This document shows positions 11,346 through 22,109 of a DNA stretch of 64,000 bases, one piece after another (position 1 is the stretch's first letter; each line of letters starts with the position of its first letter). The DNA comes from Armigeres subalbatus (lineage: Eukaryota > Arthropoda > Insecta > Diptera > Culicidae). Location of the stretch: contig NC_085141.1 in assembly GCF_024139115.2 (NCBI RefSeq), positions 221,253,783 through 221,317,782 on the forward strand, written 5' to 3'. The notes under the pieces are model-generated. The model was not told the DNA's origin. It saw only the letters and a list, made by a program, of their open reading frames with translations, and ran no database searches. The position numbers and the translations under genes are program-made.

Positions 11346-13751
11346 TACATAGCTGCATTTTACAATGCAATTAGGCTCAGCACGAAAGCACATTAACGTG
11401 AATCTTTGGGAAGACGACTAAAGAGCCGTTATTTCAAAGATAAAAAGCCCTGCTGAAGGGTCCCCGAAAACGATAAATCATCGTCGAAGGACTTTTCCCT
11501 CAACATGAAGCTGCGTTATGGTCTCCACCGCTTTCACAAATCCATGAAAACGAGAAAGCCTAATATTGTCGGTAAACTGCTAGAGAGAGTGACCTTGAAA
11601 AAAATTCTGAAATATGAAAAAGCTGAAAAGGCCTGTCGAACAGACAGTTCGGCTTGCAGAAAGGATAGTCTACGTTCGGACAGCTGTGGAAGCCATGGAG
11701 TAATAGTGATTCAAGTGATCTATATTGACCAATAATGTGCACTTTTTACGCTGAATAATTCGTGTACGGTTCCTTATCTGAATCTGAACTGAAAGAGAAT
11801 TTGGAGCAAGGTCTAAATAATCTTCAAGTTACAGGCCTACAAAAGACGCGATTTTTTTTTTCATTTTATCTGAAAACTTTTTTCTCATCAACCGAGCTGT
11901 TGGCTGGGAATTGCATAAAAAAGTTGACCCCCTTGCCGGAAGATCAGATTCCGCATTTAATAAACACAGAGTAGCGGAAAATGATTGTTCAACTCTTTCC
12001 CGCTCTGAACGTTGATCGCGGAATGAAGAATAAACCAGGAAGCTGATAGAACTTTGGAACGCGGTTATTTTTATGAATTAACAACTCTTTCGCTCATTTC
12101 TCAGCCCCGGATAGATAGCAACATCACCTCTTCATTCAGCCGTCATCGCGTCGCACTGTTGCTGAAAGAAAGCACGTTGGCAATTAAATAATTGAGTAGT
12201 TTTTCTTGTCACTATGCCTTTCGCCACTGGGCTGCTTTACCCCCCAGCAATTTCGCTGATGATGCGGCATAAAGTTGTGCGAGGAAATTATAACATTTCA
12301 TTTCTTATTATGTGGTTCAGCCAAAACACACCGTACTGAGGTGCTGAGTTAACATAACGGTAGCCACGCAACTCAATTTCATCGCATCTTTCATTTGGTC
12401 TGCCCTGATCACAGTTTGACCGAGAAGCTCGGCTGCGACAAAGGGAAACCGGGTCAACAAGAACAATTTGTCTGCTAATCGGCAACAAATTAAATTTCTA
12501 ATTAAAAATAAAACGGGATCACGGAAGCAATCACGTTACGAATGTAAGTTTACAACCAATCGAAATTGAAATTCGCTGCATGCCTTCATGTCCTACGATC
12601 ATTAATTTTTCTATTATGCATGTTTTGTTACGATCAGTTTTATTTGTTTTCCTAACTGCATAACACAGACCGAAACACCAGAAACTGAACCTCGACACAA
12701 TTAAGAGCGATATTGCTGACCAAGGTGCTGATGATATCATCCACATGACTGGAATTGAACGCGACACTGTTCCCGTCAACTGTGTGGCCGAAGTATGTCG
12801 TTGAAATGTCGATCGATCATCGTTTGCATGTCTCCACAAAGCTCGCCCACATATGCACGGGGCCCGCTCTGGTGGGTGAAGGAAACACTTTCCATCGTAC
12901 AAGGCAGTCCACTAGGTAGCGACGATATAGAACTGTTGAGAGTGCACTGATGATGGCGTCTCGCTAAGTGGCGCGAACGCATATACACCCCGTCAACTCA
13001 TTAGCCAATTTATGTAGGTTGATATCAGGCTACGAGCAAAATGGATAATTTAGCAGTAGCAAATTAACTACGACAGGTCATGTCTTGATGATAGGTGATC
13101 GGATGGGAGCAATTATCAGCTAGGCTTCAGAATCGTAAAACATAGTGATTTGTTCAACTTAAAAAGACGACGTTGTCAGCAAGAATTGTAGGTAAATGAG
13201 ATTAACCGTACGGAATTAAGTAACGGAATCATAAGTTAAAAGGGAACTCCCGAGGAAAAAATGGAATAAAGAAGCAAATAATTGATTTGGAGATCACCGA
13301 CTTGGTGGACCAAGTCTACATGAGATTTGAAGATATTGTAACAAAGTTACAACCTTTCCCATTAGATTCATTTAAGAGTTATATTAGATCCCTAATGCTG
13401 TTTTTTTAAACATAGAAAATTATGTATATCATGAGCCCTGTCCTTAAAAAAAATTCAAATGCCAACAGCATTCGAAGTTACCCTTCGCATATAGAGCCAT
13501 AATAGCGATAGCGTTTCCCATCTTTGTTCTCGACCCATCTGACAGACCGAAGGAGTTGGTTCAAGTTGGCGATTTTGGATGTTGAAGCCGTGCGGATGGA
13601 AGCACGAGAACAGGAACAATAGCCTCGGGATCGACTAGAGACAAAAGGTTCCAGCCTTGGGTAAAACTCTCTCTCAAAGTTTGACCACAGAGTAGAAAGG
13701 TTGTGCCAAGTAAAAATTTATGCAAAACTAGCGAAAGAAACCCAGCTTTAG
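11346..13751. other. Unique-looking sequence, no recognised gene
   Basis: Short open frames occur (for example 11505-11735 plus, a Lys/Arg-rich 76-residue reading, and 12531-12902 minus) but none shows a known domain, a plausible splice partner or repeat structure. I leave them uncalled. Confidence 0.4.
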
Positions 13752-13960
13752 GGGAGTCCCGTAGCGTAGTTGGCTACACGTTCGCCTTATAAGCGGGCGG
13801 TCATGGGTTCGATTCCCAGCCCTCTCACCAACCTTCGTCCAGTCACTGGAAAACGTGTTTAGCGGATGGAGCTATGGGGTACGCTCGTCTACAGTGCTCG
13901 ATCGTCAACCAGTAACTGCGATATTTGACCCTCCTCAGATGTATATTCATCTAAAAAAAG
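13752..13960 (+). mobile_element. tRNA-derived SINE, Ile(UAU)-like head
   Basis: The head (13752-13829) folds as a tRNA-like sequence. An A box is visible in TAGCGTAGTTGG and a B box in GGTTCGATTCC. The anticodon stem TTCGC/GCGGG encloses the loop CTTATAA with TAT as the nominal anticodon, and the head ends in CACCA. About 130 bases of unrelated body follow, ending in an A-rich tail (CTAAAAAAAG). The mismatched anticodon stem and long body favour a SINE over a functional tRNA gene; the family is not identified. Confidence 0.6.
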
Positions 13961-15645
13961 ATTCGAACAATGGCATCCGAACTATGGCTTTACACAAAAA
14001 CGGACTACTCTAATCGAATTAGAACAGTAGTAAAATATATGATCAACTCAGTAAGTAATAGGCTAAAAACAAAAAAAAACAGCTTTGCCCGGGTGTAGCA
14101 AATGTCACAATGAACTGTTTGCAGCACCGCACTCTATATCAATTTTCATGCGTTTGTTTCGTTTTCCTCAACAGCTGACCCAAAATTGTATTCTAATGAT
14201 TTTTTATATTTCCCCGTTAAATTCACCAATTTTTTGTATATACAAACCTTGCGGATCCCAAAACGAATCGATTAGGTGGTGCAGATCAGCGCTGCGTGCC
14301 ACTAGTTCTCTCTTTTACTCTCCCACTGATCTTATACAACGCAAGAGCTAAAAAAATAATAAAAACTGTAAGTCACATGGTCATGGCAAGGTCATGATAT
14401 TCCGCTAGGCTCAAATTGTGATTAGGAAGTTGACTACCCGAAGCACTACCGAAGAAATCCAGTAAAAACGATTAAAGGTAAAATTCCGATATTGAGGTTA
14501 GATTTCCTGTGCAGATTCGTAAAAAAAACGTTTAAAGATTTTACTTCAAACACAGGTCTAAACCCCAGGGACCAGTCTATTGCACCGCTGTGCCACTCCT
14601 CGAACGCCAGTGAGTCACTCCTCCGGCCGATGCGGCTATAGGCTACCAAGGTTCAAAGCTTTACGATACTTCCGGTGACAGATAAGCGGGAAAAGCTCTG
14701 GTGTTGACAACGTGTGAATTCCCCTACCGAAACAACCGCCCTCATCACTACATCGGTACATGACCTGCTGTGAGTCTCACGACGCGAACCGTTAGTACGA
14801 AAATCCACAACCAGAGGCGTTCTCGATCGGGCTCGTGACGTCATCGTGAAGGGCAAATTGAGCAGCGCGCGCATCGGCCGTATTGGGCAAGTCACGAAAG
14901 AAAAATCGAAAAATTGAAAAACCTACTAACCGTAGATTAAGACAAAAATGCAACACCAGGTAGAGAGACAAAACCATTAAACGAAAATTGTTTAAACCTA
15001 CGAAATGATTAAGCCCTGTATTGTTCTGTATCGATTGGTGGTCAATTAGAGGGAAAGTCTTACTGTGGCCAACGATCGGGTTCGAAATAGTATAGGCTCT
15101 GGATCTGGAAAACATTCAAAGGTCACCAATCCACCCTAGAGTTGTAATATATTTTGCGGGTTAGTTGTTGTCGGTTTCAGGCTTTGCTGAAGTTCGGTTT
15201 CGGATTGGAGGTTTAAGATAAGGACTCGCCCTGAAGTCTTCAGCCGGGTACGGGATTGGAGATACACACGCTGCTTCGCGGCAGGTTCGCACCTGCCTGG
15301 CGCTTAAGTGAATGTTGTTTCATTCTTTCCTTTTCCCCCCCTTCCCCTCCCGTTACAATATCAACAAGGAGAATCTGTCATTTTTGTATAGGCCCAGTTC
15401 TTATACAGGTTTTGATAGGTAACAGATTTATTATTACTATGTCGTTAAAATTTCCTAGAAACATTTTTTTTTATGAGTCGCTTTATAATCGATCGCATTT
15501 GTCCATCCAGTTCCGAGGAAAGCTGGGATCAACCATGGTTACTATGTTTCCAATGCTGATTAGTTTTGTAGGATCGATCATGTTGTAATAGGCGTGTATT
15601 CTGCAATCCACCGTTTTTGTAATAGTCGGCTAAAAGCTGGGACGC
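13961..15645. other. No recognised gene
   Basis: Only short open frames without domains are present. A pyrimidine-rich run lies near 15320-15350. Nothing else can be supported. Confidence 0.35.
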
Positions 15646-15689
15646 TTTCCCCGATTATAGTAGGGAGATGGCCTCATCATTGTATGGTA

Positions 15690-15812
15690 CGATGCGCATA
15701 ACCAGGCAGGTTACCAAGGTTACTCCGACCGTCTTTCAACGTTGACAAAATGAGGACCGAAATATTCGACTCCTACCAAAGGAAACGGTCGTTCATAGGC
15801 CACTAAGCGCTC
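15690..15812 (-). pseudogene. BEL/Pao integrase fragment, minus strand
   Basis: Read on the minus strand, this gives ERLVAYERPFPLVGVEYFGP then HFVNVERRSE and a stop. That is the characteristic start of a BEL/Pao integrase core (P-F-x-x-x-G-x-[DE]-Y-F-G-P). It lies only about 70 bases from a plus-strand BEL RNase H piece, so the two pieces are in opposite orientations and cannot belong to one uninterrupted copy. Confidence 0.65.
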
Positions 15813-15883
15813 CTTAGGTTAGATCCGCCGTCGGCGACTATCCGAGTCGTTCGAGGCGTACAAATGCTATCCGAGGCGTACAA

Positions 15884-16473
15884 ATGCACCGGTTTCAATT
15901 CTTCGGGGCACTATTGAACCGGAAGTTCTCTCCACCCAGAATCTTTGGATCGACCTCGACACTCGTCCGGTCACCCATTGAGACGGGTCGTTGGTTACGG
16001 GTACGGGGGAGCTTCCGACGTCGGGGAACTCCCCGTCGAGTAGAATGGCTCGCTCGTGTTATTGCCACAGTACATGATCTATTTTTATCCCAATTTGTTG
16101 CCTTCCGTGTCGCGGAAATTTTAGAGGCAACTGATGTCAACGAATGGAATTGGATTCAGGGGAAGGATAATGTCGCCGATGAAGGCACGAAGTGGACTGG
16201 ACTTCCTAGTTTTGATATAAGATGTAGATGGTTCGCTGGTCCATCGTTTTTGTCAAGACCAACCTCTGAATGGCGAAAGACTGCGATTGCGGATGACACT
16301 GAGGAAGAACTTCGGCCAAGACTGCTACATCATAGTGCCCAAGAGGTTGAAAAATTACGACCTGAGAACTTCTCGAATAGGATTCGTCTACAAAGATTAT
16401 CTGCATGGGTGCTACGACTTCCAGGTAACATCTTACGGAAGGTAAAAGGGCCTCCCCTAGCAATAGCACCGTT
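15884..16473 (+). pseudogene. BEL/Pao pol fragment (RNase H to integrase), left part
   Basis: The open frame contains QFVAFRVAEILEATDVNEWN and WIQGKDNVADEGTKW (about 16089-16195), the end of a BEL/Pao RNase H domain. GLPSFDIRCRWFAGPSFL and RIRLQRLSAWVLR then lead toward the integrase. The frame runs unbroken into the terminal repeat of the 5.36-kb element at 16474. The same pol frame resumes at 21842, after that element and one copy of a 4-bp duplication are removed. The N-terminal 120 bases (15938-16043) are also present, inverted, at 25195-25306. In life the domain would degrade RNA in RNA-DNA hybrids during replication of the retroelement. Confidence 0.8.
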
Positions 16474-16985
16474 CACAGTGGGAATAAAAGGGCCCGTAAC
16501 AGTACTTATTTAGATGCCGCTATTTTAGAGGTCCGGAAAAGACCCATTCTTATGTAAAAAAAATCCAAGGAATCGATTGGTGATATTTTCACTGCAGACA
16601 AACCATAGGAAAGGGCCCATTTTGCCCGATTTTCCCCAAAATACACCAAAAAAACGAATTATTGAACGGAAAATTGTATTTGCCGCTCTCGGAGAGGACT
16701 CAAATATTACTCAAATGTTGATAGAATATTGGTGAAATGGATTGCATTGAATTCTGTGCGTGACATAACTCAAAATTAGCCTATTTTGCCCGATTCTCCC
16801 CTAAACTCATGGTTTAGGAAATAAAAGCTTCTGGAAAGTAATTTCTCGCGTTTAAAATGATCTTTTCTGGTGCAAATCCTTTCAAAATACATGCGACAGA
16901 TATATTCTAATCGTTTCGTGATTAAAGATTTACGAAATAGTCTGTTTTGCCCGATTTTCCCCAAAATACACCCTAGAAACGAATT
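16474..16985 (+). repeat. Left arm with TTTTGCCCGATT iterons
   Basis: The arm is the reverse complement of about 21345-21837. It contains three copies of TTTTGCCCGATTYTCCCC (near 16621, 16783 and 16947), spaced about 160 bases, which could be subterminal transposase-binding sites. Confidence 0.8.
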
Positions 16986-17629
16986 ATATAAAATTAAAGA
17001 TGAGGTTCTACTTTGAAGAGTCTACACAAGAAAGCCTTACCGACGATACTTCGGAAACGGATTTCGACGAATCTTACGATTCAGAATCTCATTCTGAATC
17101 TGAGTTCACAGAATCCAGCGACGACGACGATGATCCAATCTAACACATCCAAATACAGTTTCTTTTGTGAAGGTCTGCAAGGGCCTAATTATGTGTTTTA
17201 TTATTTATAGATGCCGAAACTGATCATATACACAGGATTCTGTTTTCACACGATTTTCCTTCGGTTGTATTTTTGATCGTGTGGCTACAACTTACCATCA
17301 AAATCTATGCAACATGTTCCTAAAAATCCGAAATAATCAAAATGTACGGTACGGTATGGTTCAGTAAACATTTTAGATAAGCGCAAAACTGAGAAAATGT
17401 AAATTGTGTAGAAACAGAACCCGATGTAGAACATTTTTGCATTTTCTTATGAAAAAACCCAACAAACAATTTAGGCTGAATAAGCATGTTTTTTTGGCTG
17501 AAGAAGCCTATTTTCAACTTAATAAGCGTTCTTTCAGCTTGCAATATTTGTTGGGAAGTCAGTTATCAGGAATTTTCTAAATTAATGGCTATAATAATCA
17601 AACAGCATTAATCAATTGTTCCTGATAAC

Positions 17630-17632
<3 letters not shown>

Positions 17633-17713
<81 letters not shown>

Positions 17714-17718
17714 TATAT
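17633..17718. repeat. (AT)n microsatellite, left of MITE
   Basis: Nearly pure AT dinucleotide repeat ending at the start of a hAT-type MITE. The matching tract continues on the other side of the MITE (18429-18488). Confidence 0.95.
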
Positions 17719-18425
17719 TAGGGTGGCTCAAATTAGCATGGGAAAAACTTTTTTTCAATTTTTTCGATGGGCCGCCTTCTTATCCGGTTCTATTTGATGC
17801 CCTGGTGCTTTGGACAAACTTTCAGCTAAATCGGTCAACGTTTGGGCGGTGCTAAACTCGTTGGGAGTTTTTATGCAAAAATGTATGCAGAAACATCCAA
17901 AAACAGTAAATTGTAGCTGGACTACACAACTTACCATGAAGAACTATGATACTCATTCAGATCTTGTAGAATTTAATACAGAATGTTATGCAGAAAATCG
18001 CGAGAAGATTCGAGTTTGCCCGGCTAAGTTATTAGCATTTCTCTGCAGTGGGGTTTGAGCAAATTTCGTTTCTTTTACCTTTGAAAAGAAATAAATTCAC
18101 CCCTACAACACTCCAGTAAAATGCTAATATCTTTGCGTAATAAACTCTAATCTTCTCGCGGTTTTCAGCATAACATTCTGTATTTTATTTCACAAGAACT
18201 GAATGAGCATCATGGTTCTTGATCGTAAATTGTGCCGTCCAACTGCAAATCACTGTTTTTGGATGTTTCTGCATACATTTTTCCATATAAACTTCCAACG
18301 AATTTAGCACCGTCCAATCGTTGACCGATTTGGCTGAAATTTTGTCCAGAGCATCAGGGCATCAAGTAGAACCGAATAAGAGGGCGGCCCATCAAAAAAT
18401 TTGAAAAAGTGTTTTTTGAGCCACC

Positions 18426-18428
<3 letters not shown>
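17719..18428. mobile_element. hAT-type foldback MITE, copy A
   Basis: Begins TAGGGTGGCTCAAATTAG and ends TTTTGAGCCACCTTA. Almost the whole 710 bases is an inverted repeat with arms of about 350 bases (for example ATCCAAAAACAG on the left against CTGTTTTTGGAT on the right). It sits in (AT)n, so the 8-bp flanks ATATATAT match but are uninformative alone. Copy B at 51155-52104 shows the same ends. Termini fit the hAT pattern YARNG. There is no coding capacity. Confidence 0.85.

Positions 18429-18488
<60 letters not shown>
18429..18488. repeat. (AT)n microsatellite, right of MITE
   Basis: Continuation of the AT dinucleotide tract on the right side of copy A; it then decays to TTAATTAATTAATTAA. 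Confidence 0.95.
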
Positions 18489-18491
<3 letters not shown>

Positions 18492-18529
18492 ATTAATTAA
18501 TTAATTTAATATTTCCATATCTACATATA

Positions 18530-19065
18530 GGGCAAAACGACCTATTATGGAGGGGTTAAGCACCGTGTCAAAACAAAATTGACTTCGAAAATTCTTTAAA
18601 AATTACCTGTTGGACTTTTTCCACACTGCAGTAGTCGAATAGGTTGCTCGTTAATTATAGATTCGTAAATATTACGTCAATTGTGCTAAACTTATGTTGT
18701 TTTGTTTTTATCACAATAAAAACAAACTACCGCAATAATAGGACGCAGTTGCCTATCGTTGCGACATTTTTCCAAGGTCAGTCCTATTGTTACGGTATTG
18801 CATGCAATTCTTATGGAAATCGATACCGCAACAATAGGACCTTAGCACTACCGCAATAATAGGCTCAAAGGATTCAAATTTTTAATGAAAAATGTTGATT
18901 TTTCATAATTTTGAACGGAATTTTGTCAAACAAAAGCTGTTCTAGTCGGTAATTCGACGAGTTTTAGCGTATCCACAATTGTTTTTAATGCTATTATATC
19001 CAGAATGGACTATTTTAACACTACCGCAACATTAGGACATACCACAACGATAGGACGTTTTACCC
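18530..19065. mobile_element. TIR element with CCGCAATAATAGG repeats
   Basis: The left end reads TAGGGCAAAACGACCTAT and the right end, reverse-complemented, reads TAGGGTAAAACGTCCTATCG, with TA on both sides. The interior repeats the motif ACCGCAAYAATAGGAC several times (about 18729, 18826, 18849, 19022). It is non-coding. A Tc1/mariner-like MITE is possible. Confidence 0.6.
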
Positions 19066-19197
19066 TATATGGAATTTATAAACAGAACATCACCTTCAGT
19101 AATATTAATATGACGGAGAAAGATTACCAGTAGCTCTATTGCGGGTTTGAAGTAGTATCGTACACGTACTAGATCATTGTACTAGACTAAATCACGA

Positions 19198-19546
19198 ATT
19201 TAGGAGATAATCGGGCAAAATAGACTATTTCGTAAATCTTTAATCACGAAACGATTAGAATATATCTGTCTGCATGTATTTTGAATGGATTTGCACCAGC
19301 AAAGATCATTTTAAACGCGAGAAATTACTTTCCAGAAGCTTTTATTTCCTAAATCATGAGTTTAGAGGAGAATCGGGCAAAATAGGCTAATTATGAGTTA
19401 TGTCACGCACAGAATTCAATGCAATCCATTTCACCAATATTCTATCAACATTTTAGTAATATTTGAGTACTTTTCGGGAGCGGCAAATAAGATTTTCCGT
19501 TGAACAATTCGTTTTTATGGTGTATTTTGGGGAAAATCGGGCAAGA
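19198..19546 (-). repeat. Third, internal copy of the 5.36-kb element's arm
   Basis: This matches the right arm (21345-21680) in the same orientation, including three GGGGARAATCGGGCAAAA motifs near 19206, 19370 and 19529. It stops at the last motif and passes directly into the 99-bp repeat array, so it is an internal duplication or a recombined second element end. Confidence 0.8.
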
Positions 19547-19816
19547 GTTCAGTGCGTGATCTCTCTTGTTTCGCACAGCAGAACAATCGCGCGATCGGCC
19601 GAATTGTTGTGTTCTGCATTGCGCGGCCGGTAATAAAATTAATCAGTTCAGTGCGTGTTCTATCATGTTTCGGACAGCAGAACGATCGCGCGGTCGGCCG
19701 AATTATTGTGTTCTGCATGGCGCGGCCGGTAATAAAATTAATCAGTTCAGTGCGTGATCTCTCTTGTTTCGGACAGCAGAACGATCGCGCGATCGGCCGA
19801 ATTATTGTGTTCTGCA
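19547..19816. repeat. 99-bp tandem repeat, array 1 (about 2.7 units)
   Basis: Units start GTTCAGTGCGTGATCTCTCT or its CGTGTTCTATC variant. They contain CGGACAGCAGAACGATCGCG, then CGATCGGCCGAATTATTGTG, then GCGCGGCCGGTAATAAAATT. The unit is 99 bases, divisible by three, so open frames persist on both strands (33-residue repeats); these look like by-products. The GC-rich core contains self-complementary CGATCG and CGGCCG. Confidence 0.85.
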
Positions 19817-20364
19817 CAGTGTTGGGAAATGTACATTAAAACACTTTGATTATGCGAATGTTTATCTTTTTTTCAATCAAATTTATTGCGCCAAACAAGC
19901 CGGAACAGTTTGCCAAAAAAAATGTACGCGACATCGTGACATTTATTTTTCCGATGAAGCAAACTGTTTGCTTGCTGCTACGTTAGAGTCGTGCCGGCGC
20001 GCGGTCAACATTTGCGTGAGATTTTTTGTTTCGGCTCGTGCGCAGCGCAAACAGCACAGAATCGAGTTTAATTACCTGTGGCGCAAAGCCTAGAAGGAGT
20101 GCTATCCGTAGGTACTGATTTATTCGTTCTTGTCTCTAAATCAAGCAAGTAGTAATGAAATAAATATTTCCCACCAAAAACGGTTATACGCTGTGAAATT
20201 ATTGTACGAAAACATTAGTTGTGGGGAGAGAAAATGGTAAAAGCATGTGCTGACTGTCGTCTGCTTGGCGTGGCTGCTGCTGTGGCTGCCGTGGTTTTGT
20301 TTTTATTTTTTTGCATAGAAGAAGGAATGGTAAAAAGAAATGTCAACCATTCCCGTCCCTGAGT
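19817..20364. other. Spacer between the two 99-bp arrays
   Basis: About 550 bases of mixed sequence with no recognised gene. It ends directly at the GTTCTGCATTGCGCGGCCGG part of the repeat. Confidence 0.4.
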
Positions 20365-20720
20365 TCTGCATTGCGCGGCCGGTAATAAAATTAATCAGTT
20401 CAGTGCGTGTTCTATCATGTTTCGGACAGCAGAACGATCGCGCGGTCGGCCGAATTATTGTGTTCTGCATTGCGCGGCCGGTAATAAAATTAATCAGTTC
20501 AGTGCGTGATCTCTCTTGTTTCGGACAGCAGAACGATCGCGCGGTCGGCCGAATTATTGTGTTCTGCATTGCGCGGCCGGTAATAAAATTAATCAGTTCA
20601 GTGCGTGTTCTATCATGTTTCGGACAGCAGAACGATCGCGCGGTCGGCCGAATTATTGTGTTCTGCATGGCGCGGCCGGTAATAAAATTAATCAGTTCAG
20701 TGCGTGATCTCTCTTGTTTC
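20365..20720. repeat. 99-bp tandem repeat, array 2 (about 3.6 units)
   Basis: The same unit as array 1 in the same orientation, with the two unit variants (ATCTCTCTTG and TTCTATCATG) alternating. The last unit breaks at TTGTTTCG, where a SINE begins. Confidence 0.85.
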
Positions 20721-20721
20721 G

Positions 20722-21338
20722 AAGCGGGCTTGGTAGTCATATGGCTACTGCTTCTGCCTCATACGCAGGAGGTCGTGGGTTCAATCCCAGGTCCGTTCCA
20801 TTTTCCTACTTTTGTATCTTTCTCTTTATTTCTCATGTTCTAGCAATCGTTAGAACTGGAAATGGACTTCCATACCGTTTCCATTACTATTCCTATACCT
20901 TCAACTTGAGTATTCTATCAGTAATCTGATAGAATTGGAAATGAACTATAGAGCTCGTTTCCTACATCCAATTAGAAATTCCATCAGTTACCTCCTCCTA
21001 TCTATCACATTGGCAGCTCGTTAACCAAGACGGACCTCTGCCTCTCCAACCTAACCCAGAAATTCCAACAAATTCCGCATGAACTCGTGGCAAGTGCAGA
21101 GGTATATTCGGCTTGCAGTGGGCGAGTGATTGCATCATCATTTCCCCCCCTTCCCTATATTGACTTGCATTCTGACGTGGCAGGCGCCAGTATGACCTAA
21201 CAAATGAGATCACCAGTACTTGTACATTGAAGATGTGTGCTAGTCCCAAGCAAACATCTGTTGGTTCCTAATGCAAGAACAGCTGATCTAGTCATAATGG
21301 AGTAGCAACTACGAGCAGTCAATCAAGCTCAAGCTCAA
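20722..21338 (+). mobile_element. tRNA-derived SINE-like insertion, Met(CAU)-like head
   Basis: The head (20722-20800) shows A-box-like TGGTAGTCATATGG and B-box GGTTCAATCCC. The anticodon stem TCTGC/GCAGG surrounds the loop CTCATAC, with CAT as the nominal anticodon. The body continues about 530 bases and ends in a short tandem TCAAGCTCAAGCTCAAGC (about 21319-21338). The head interrupts the 99-bp repeat unit exactly at 20721. The length is large for a SINE, so the tail may include another repeat. Confidence 0.55.
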
Positions 21339-21344
21339 GCTGTA

Positions 21345-21837
21345 TTTTGGGGAAAATCGGGCAAAATAGACTATTTCGTAAATCTTTAATCACGAAACGA
21401 TTAGAATATATCTGACTGCATGTATTTTGAATAGATTTGCACCAGCAAAGATCATTTTAAACTCGAGAAATTACTTTCCAGAAGCTTTAATTTCCTAAAT
21501 CATGAGTTTAGGGGAGAATAGGGCAAAATAGGCTAATTTTGAGTTATGTCACGCACAGAATTCAATGCAATCCATTTCACCAATATTCTATCAACACTTG
21601 AGTAATATTTGAGTCCTCTCCGAGAGCGGCAAATAAAATTTTCCGTTCAATAATTAGTTTTTTTTTGTGTATTGGGGGAAAATCGGGCAAAATGGGCCCT
21701 TTACTATGGTTTGTCTGCAATGAAAATATCACCAATCGATTCCTTGGATTTTTTTACATAAGAATGGGTCTTTTTCGGACCTCTAAAATAGCGGCATCTA
21801 AATAAGTACTGTTACGGGCCCTTTTATTCCCACTGTG
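21345..21837 (-). repeat. Right arm of the 5.36-kb element
   Basis: Inverted copy of 16474-16985 with three GGGGARAATNGGGCAAAAT motifs, ending CTTTTATTCCCACTGTG at 21837. Confidence 0.85.
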
Positions 21838-21841
21838 CGTT

Positions 21842-22105
21842 GACTGGTAAGGAGTTACTTATGGCAGAGAACTAATGGTACAAACGTGCGCAGTTTGACG
21901 GTTACACGTTGAGGCTTTGGTCAAAACGAATAGATCTACTGAAACACCAAATTAGGCAAAAGCAAGTTCCTTGTACAAGAATAACCCGTTCGTGGACAAG
22001 GTTTGGTGTAGTGCGCATACGAAGTCGTATAGACGTGTGTGATTTTGCGAATGAAAACACGAGATCGATTCCAATCGATTATCCTCATGTTTATTTATTT
22101 GTGAC
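21842..22105 (+). pseudogene. BEL/Pao pol fragment, right part
   Basis: This resumes the pol frame broken at 16473. It reads TGKELLMAEN, one in-frame stop, then YKRAQFDGYTL, a basic stretch, and FGVVRIRSRIDVCDF followed by PIDYPHVYLFV. This is the BEL/Pao region between RNase H and the integrase core: the G-V-[LVI]-R-[VI]-[RK]-[GS]-R-[IL] block is diagnostic in that family. It decays after about 22105 into GC-rich GGCGGCGGC-type sequence, so the integrase core is missing here. Confidence 0.75.
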
Positions 22106-22109
22106 CTGT

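Larger units (their letters stand above)
16474..21837. mobile_element. 5.36-kb TIR element inserted in BEL pol, 4-bp TSD
   Basis: Ends are CACAGTGGGAATAAAAGGGC at the left and its reverse complement at the right, flanked by CGTT at 16470-16473 and 21838-21841. Deleting the element plus one CGTT restores the BEL reading frame, which independently confirms both edges. Inverted arms are about 500 bases. No transposase is seen. The interior holds a hAT-type MITE in (AT)n, another MITE, a third arm copy, two arrays of a 99-bp repeat and a SINE. A CAC terminus and 4-bp duplication suggest a Chapaev/CMC-type element; this is inference. Confidence 0.85.

Noticed and set aside
13752..13829. Functional tRNA-Ile(UAU) gene
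   Set aside because: The two wobble pairs in the anticodon stem and an attached SINE-like body with an A-rich end favour a tRNA-derived SINE.
20722..20800. Functional tRNA-Met gene
   Set aside because: It interrupts a transposon repeat and continues into a SINE-like body ending in a tandem tail.
20303..20843. Long overlapping open frames on both strands over the 99-bp repeat
   Set aside because: The unit length is divisible by three, so openness is automatic. Both strands are open and no start or codon bias supports either.
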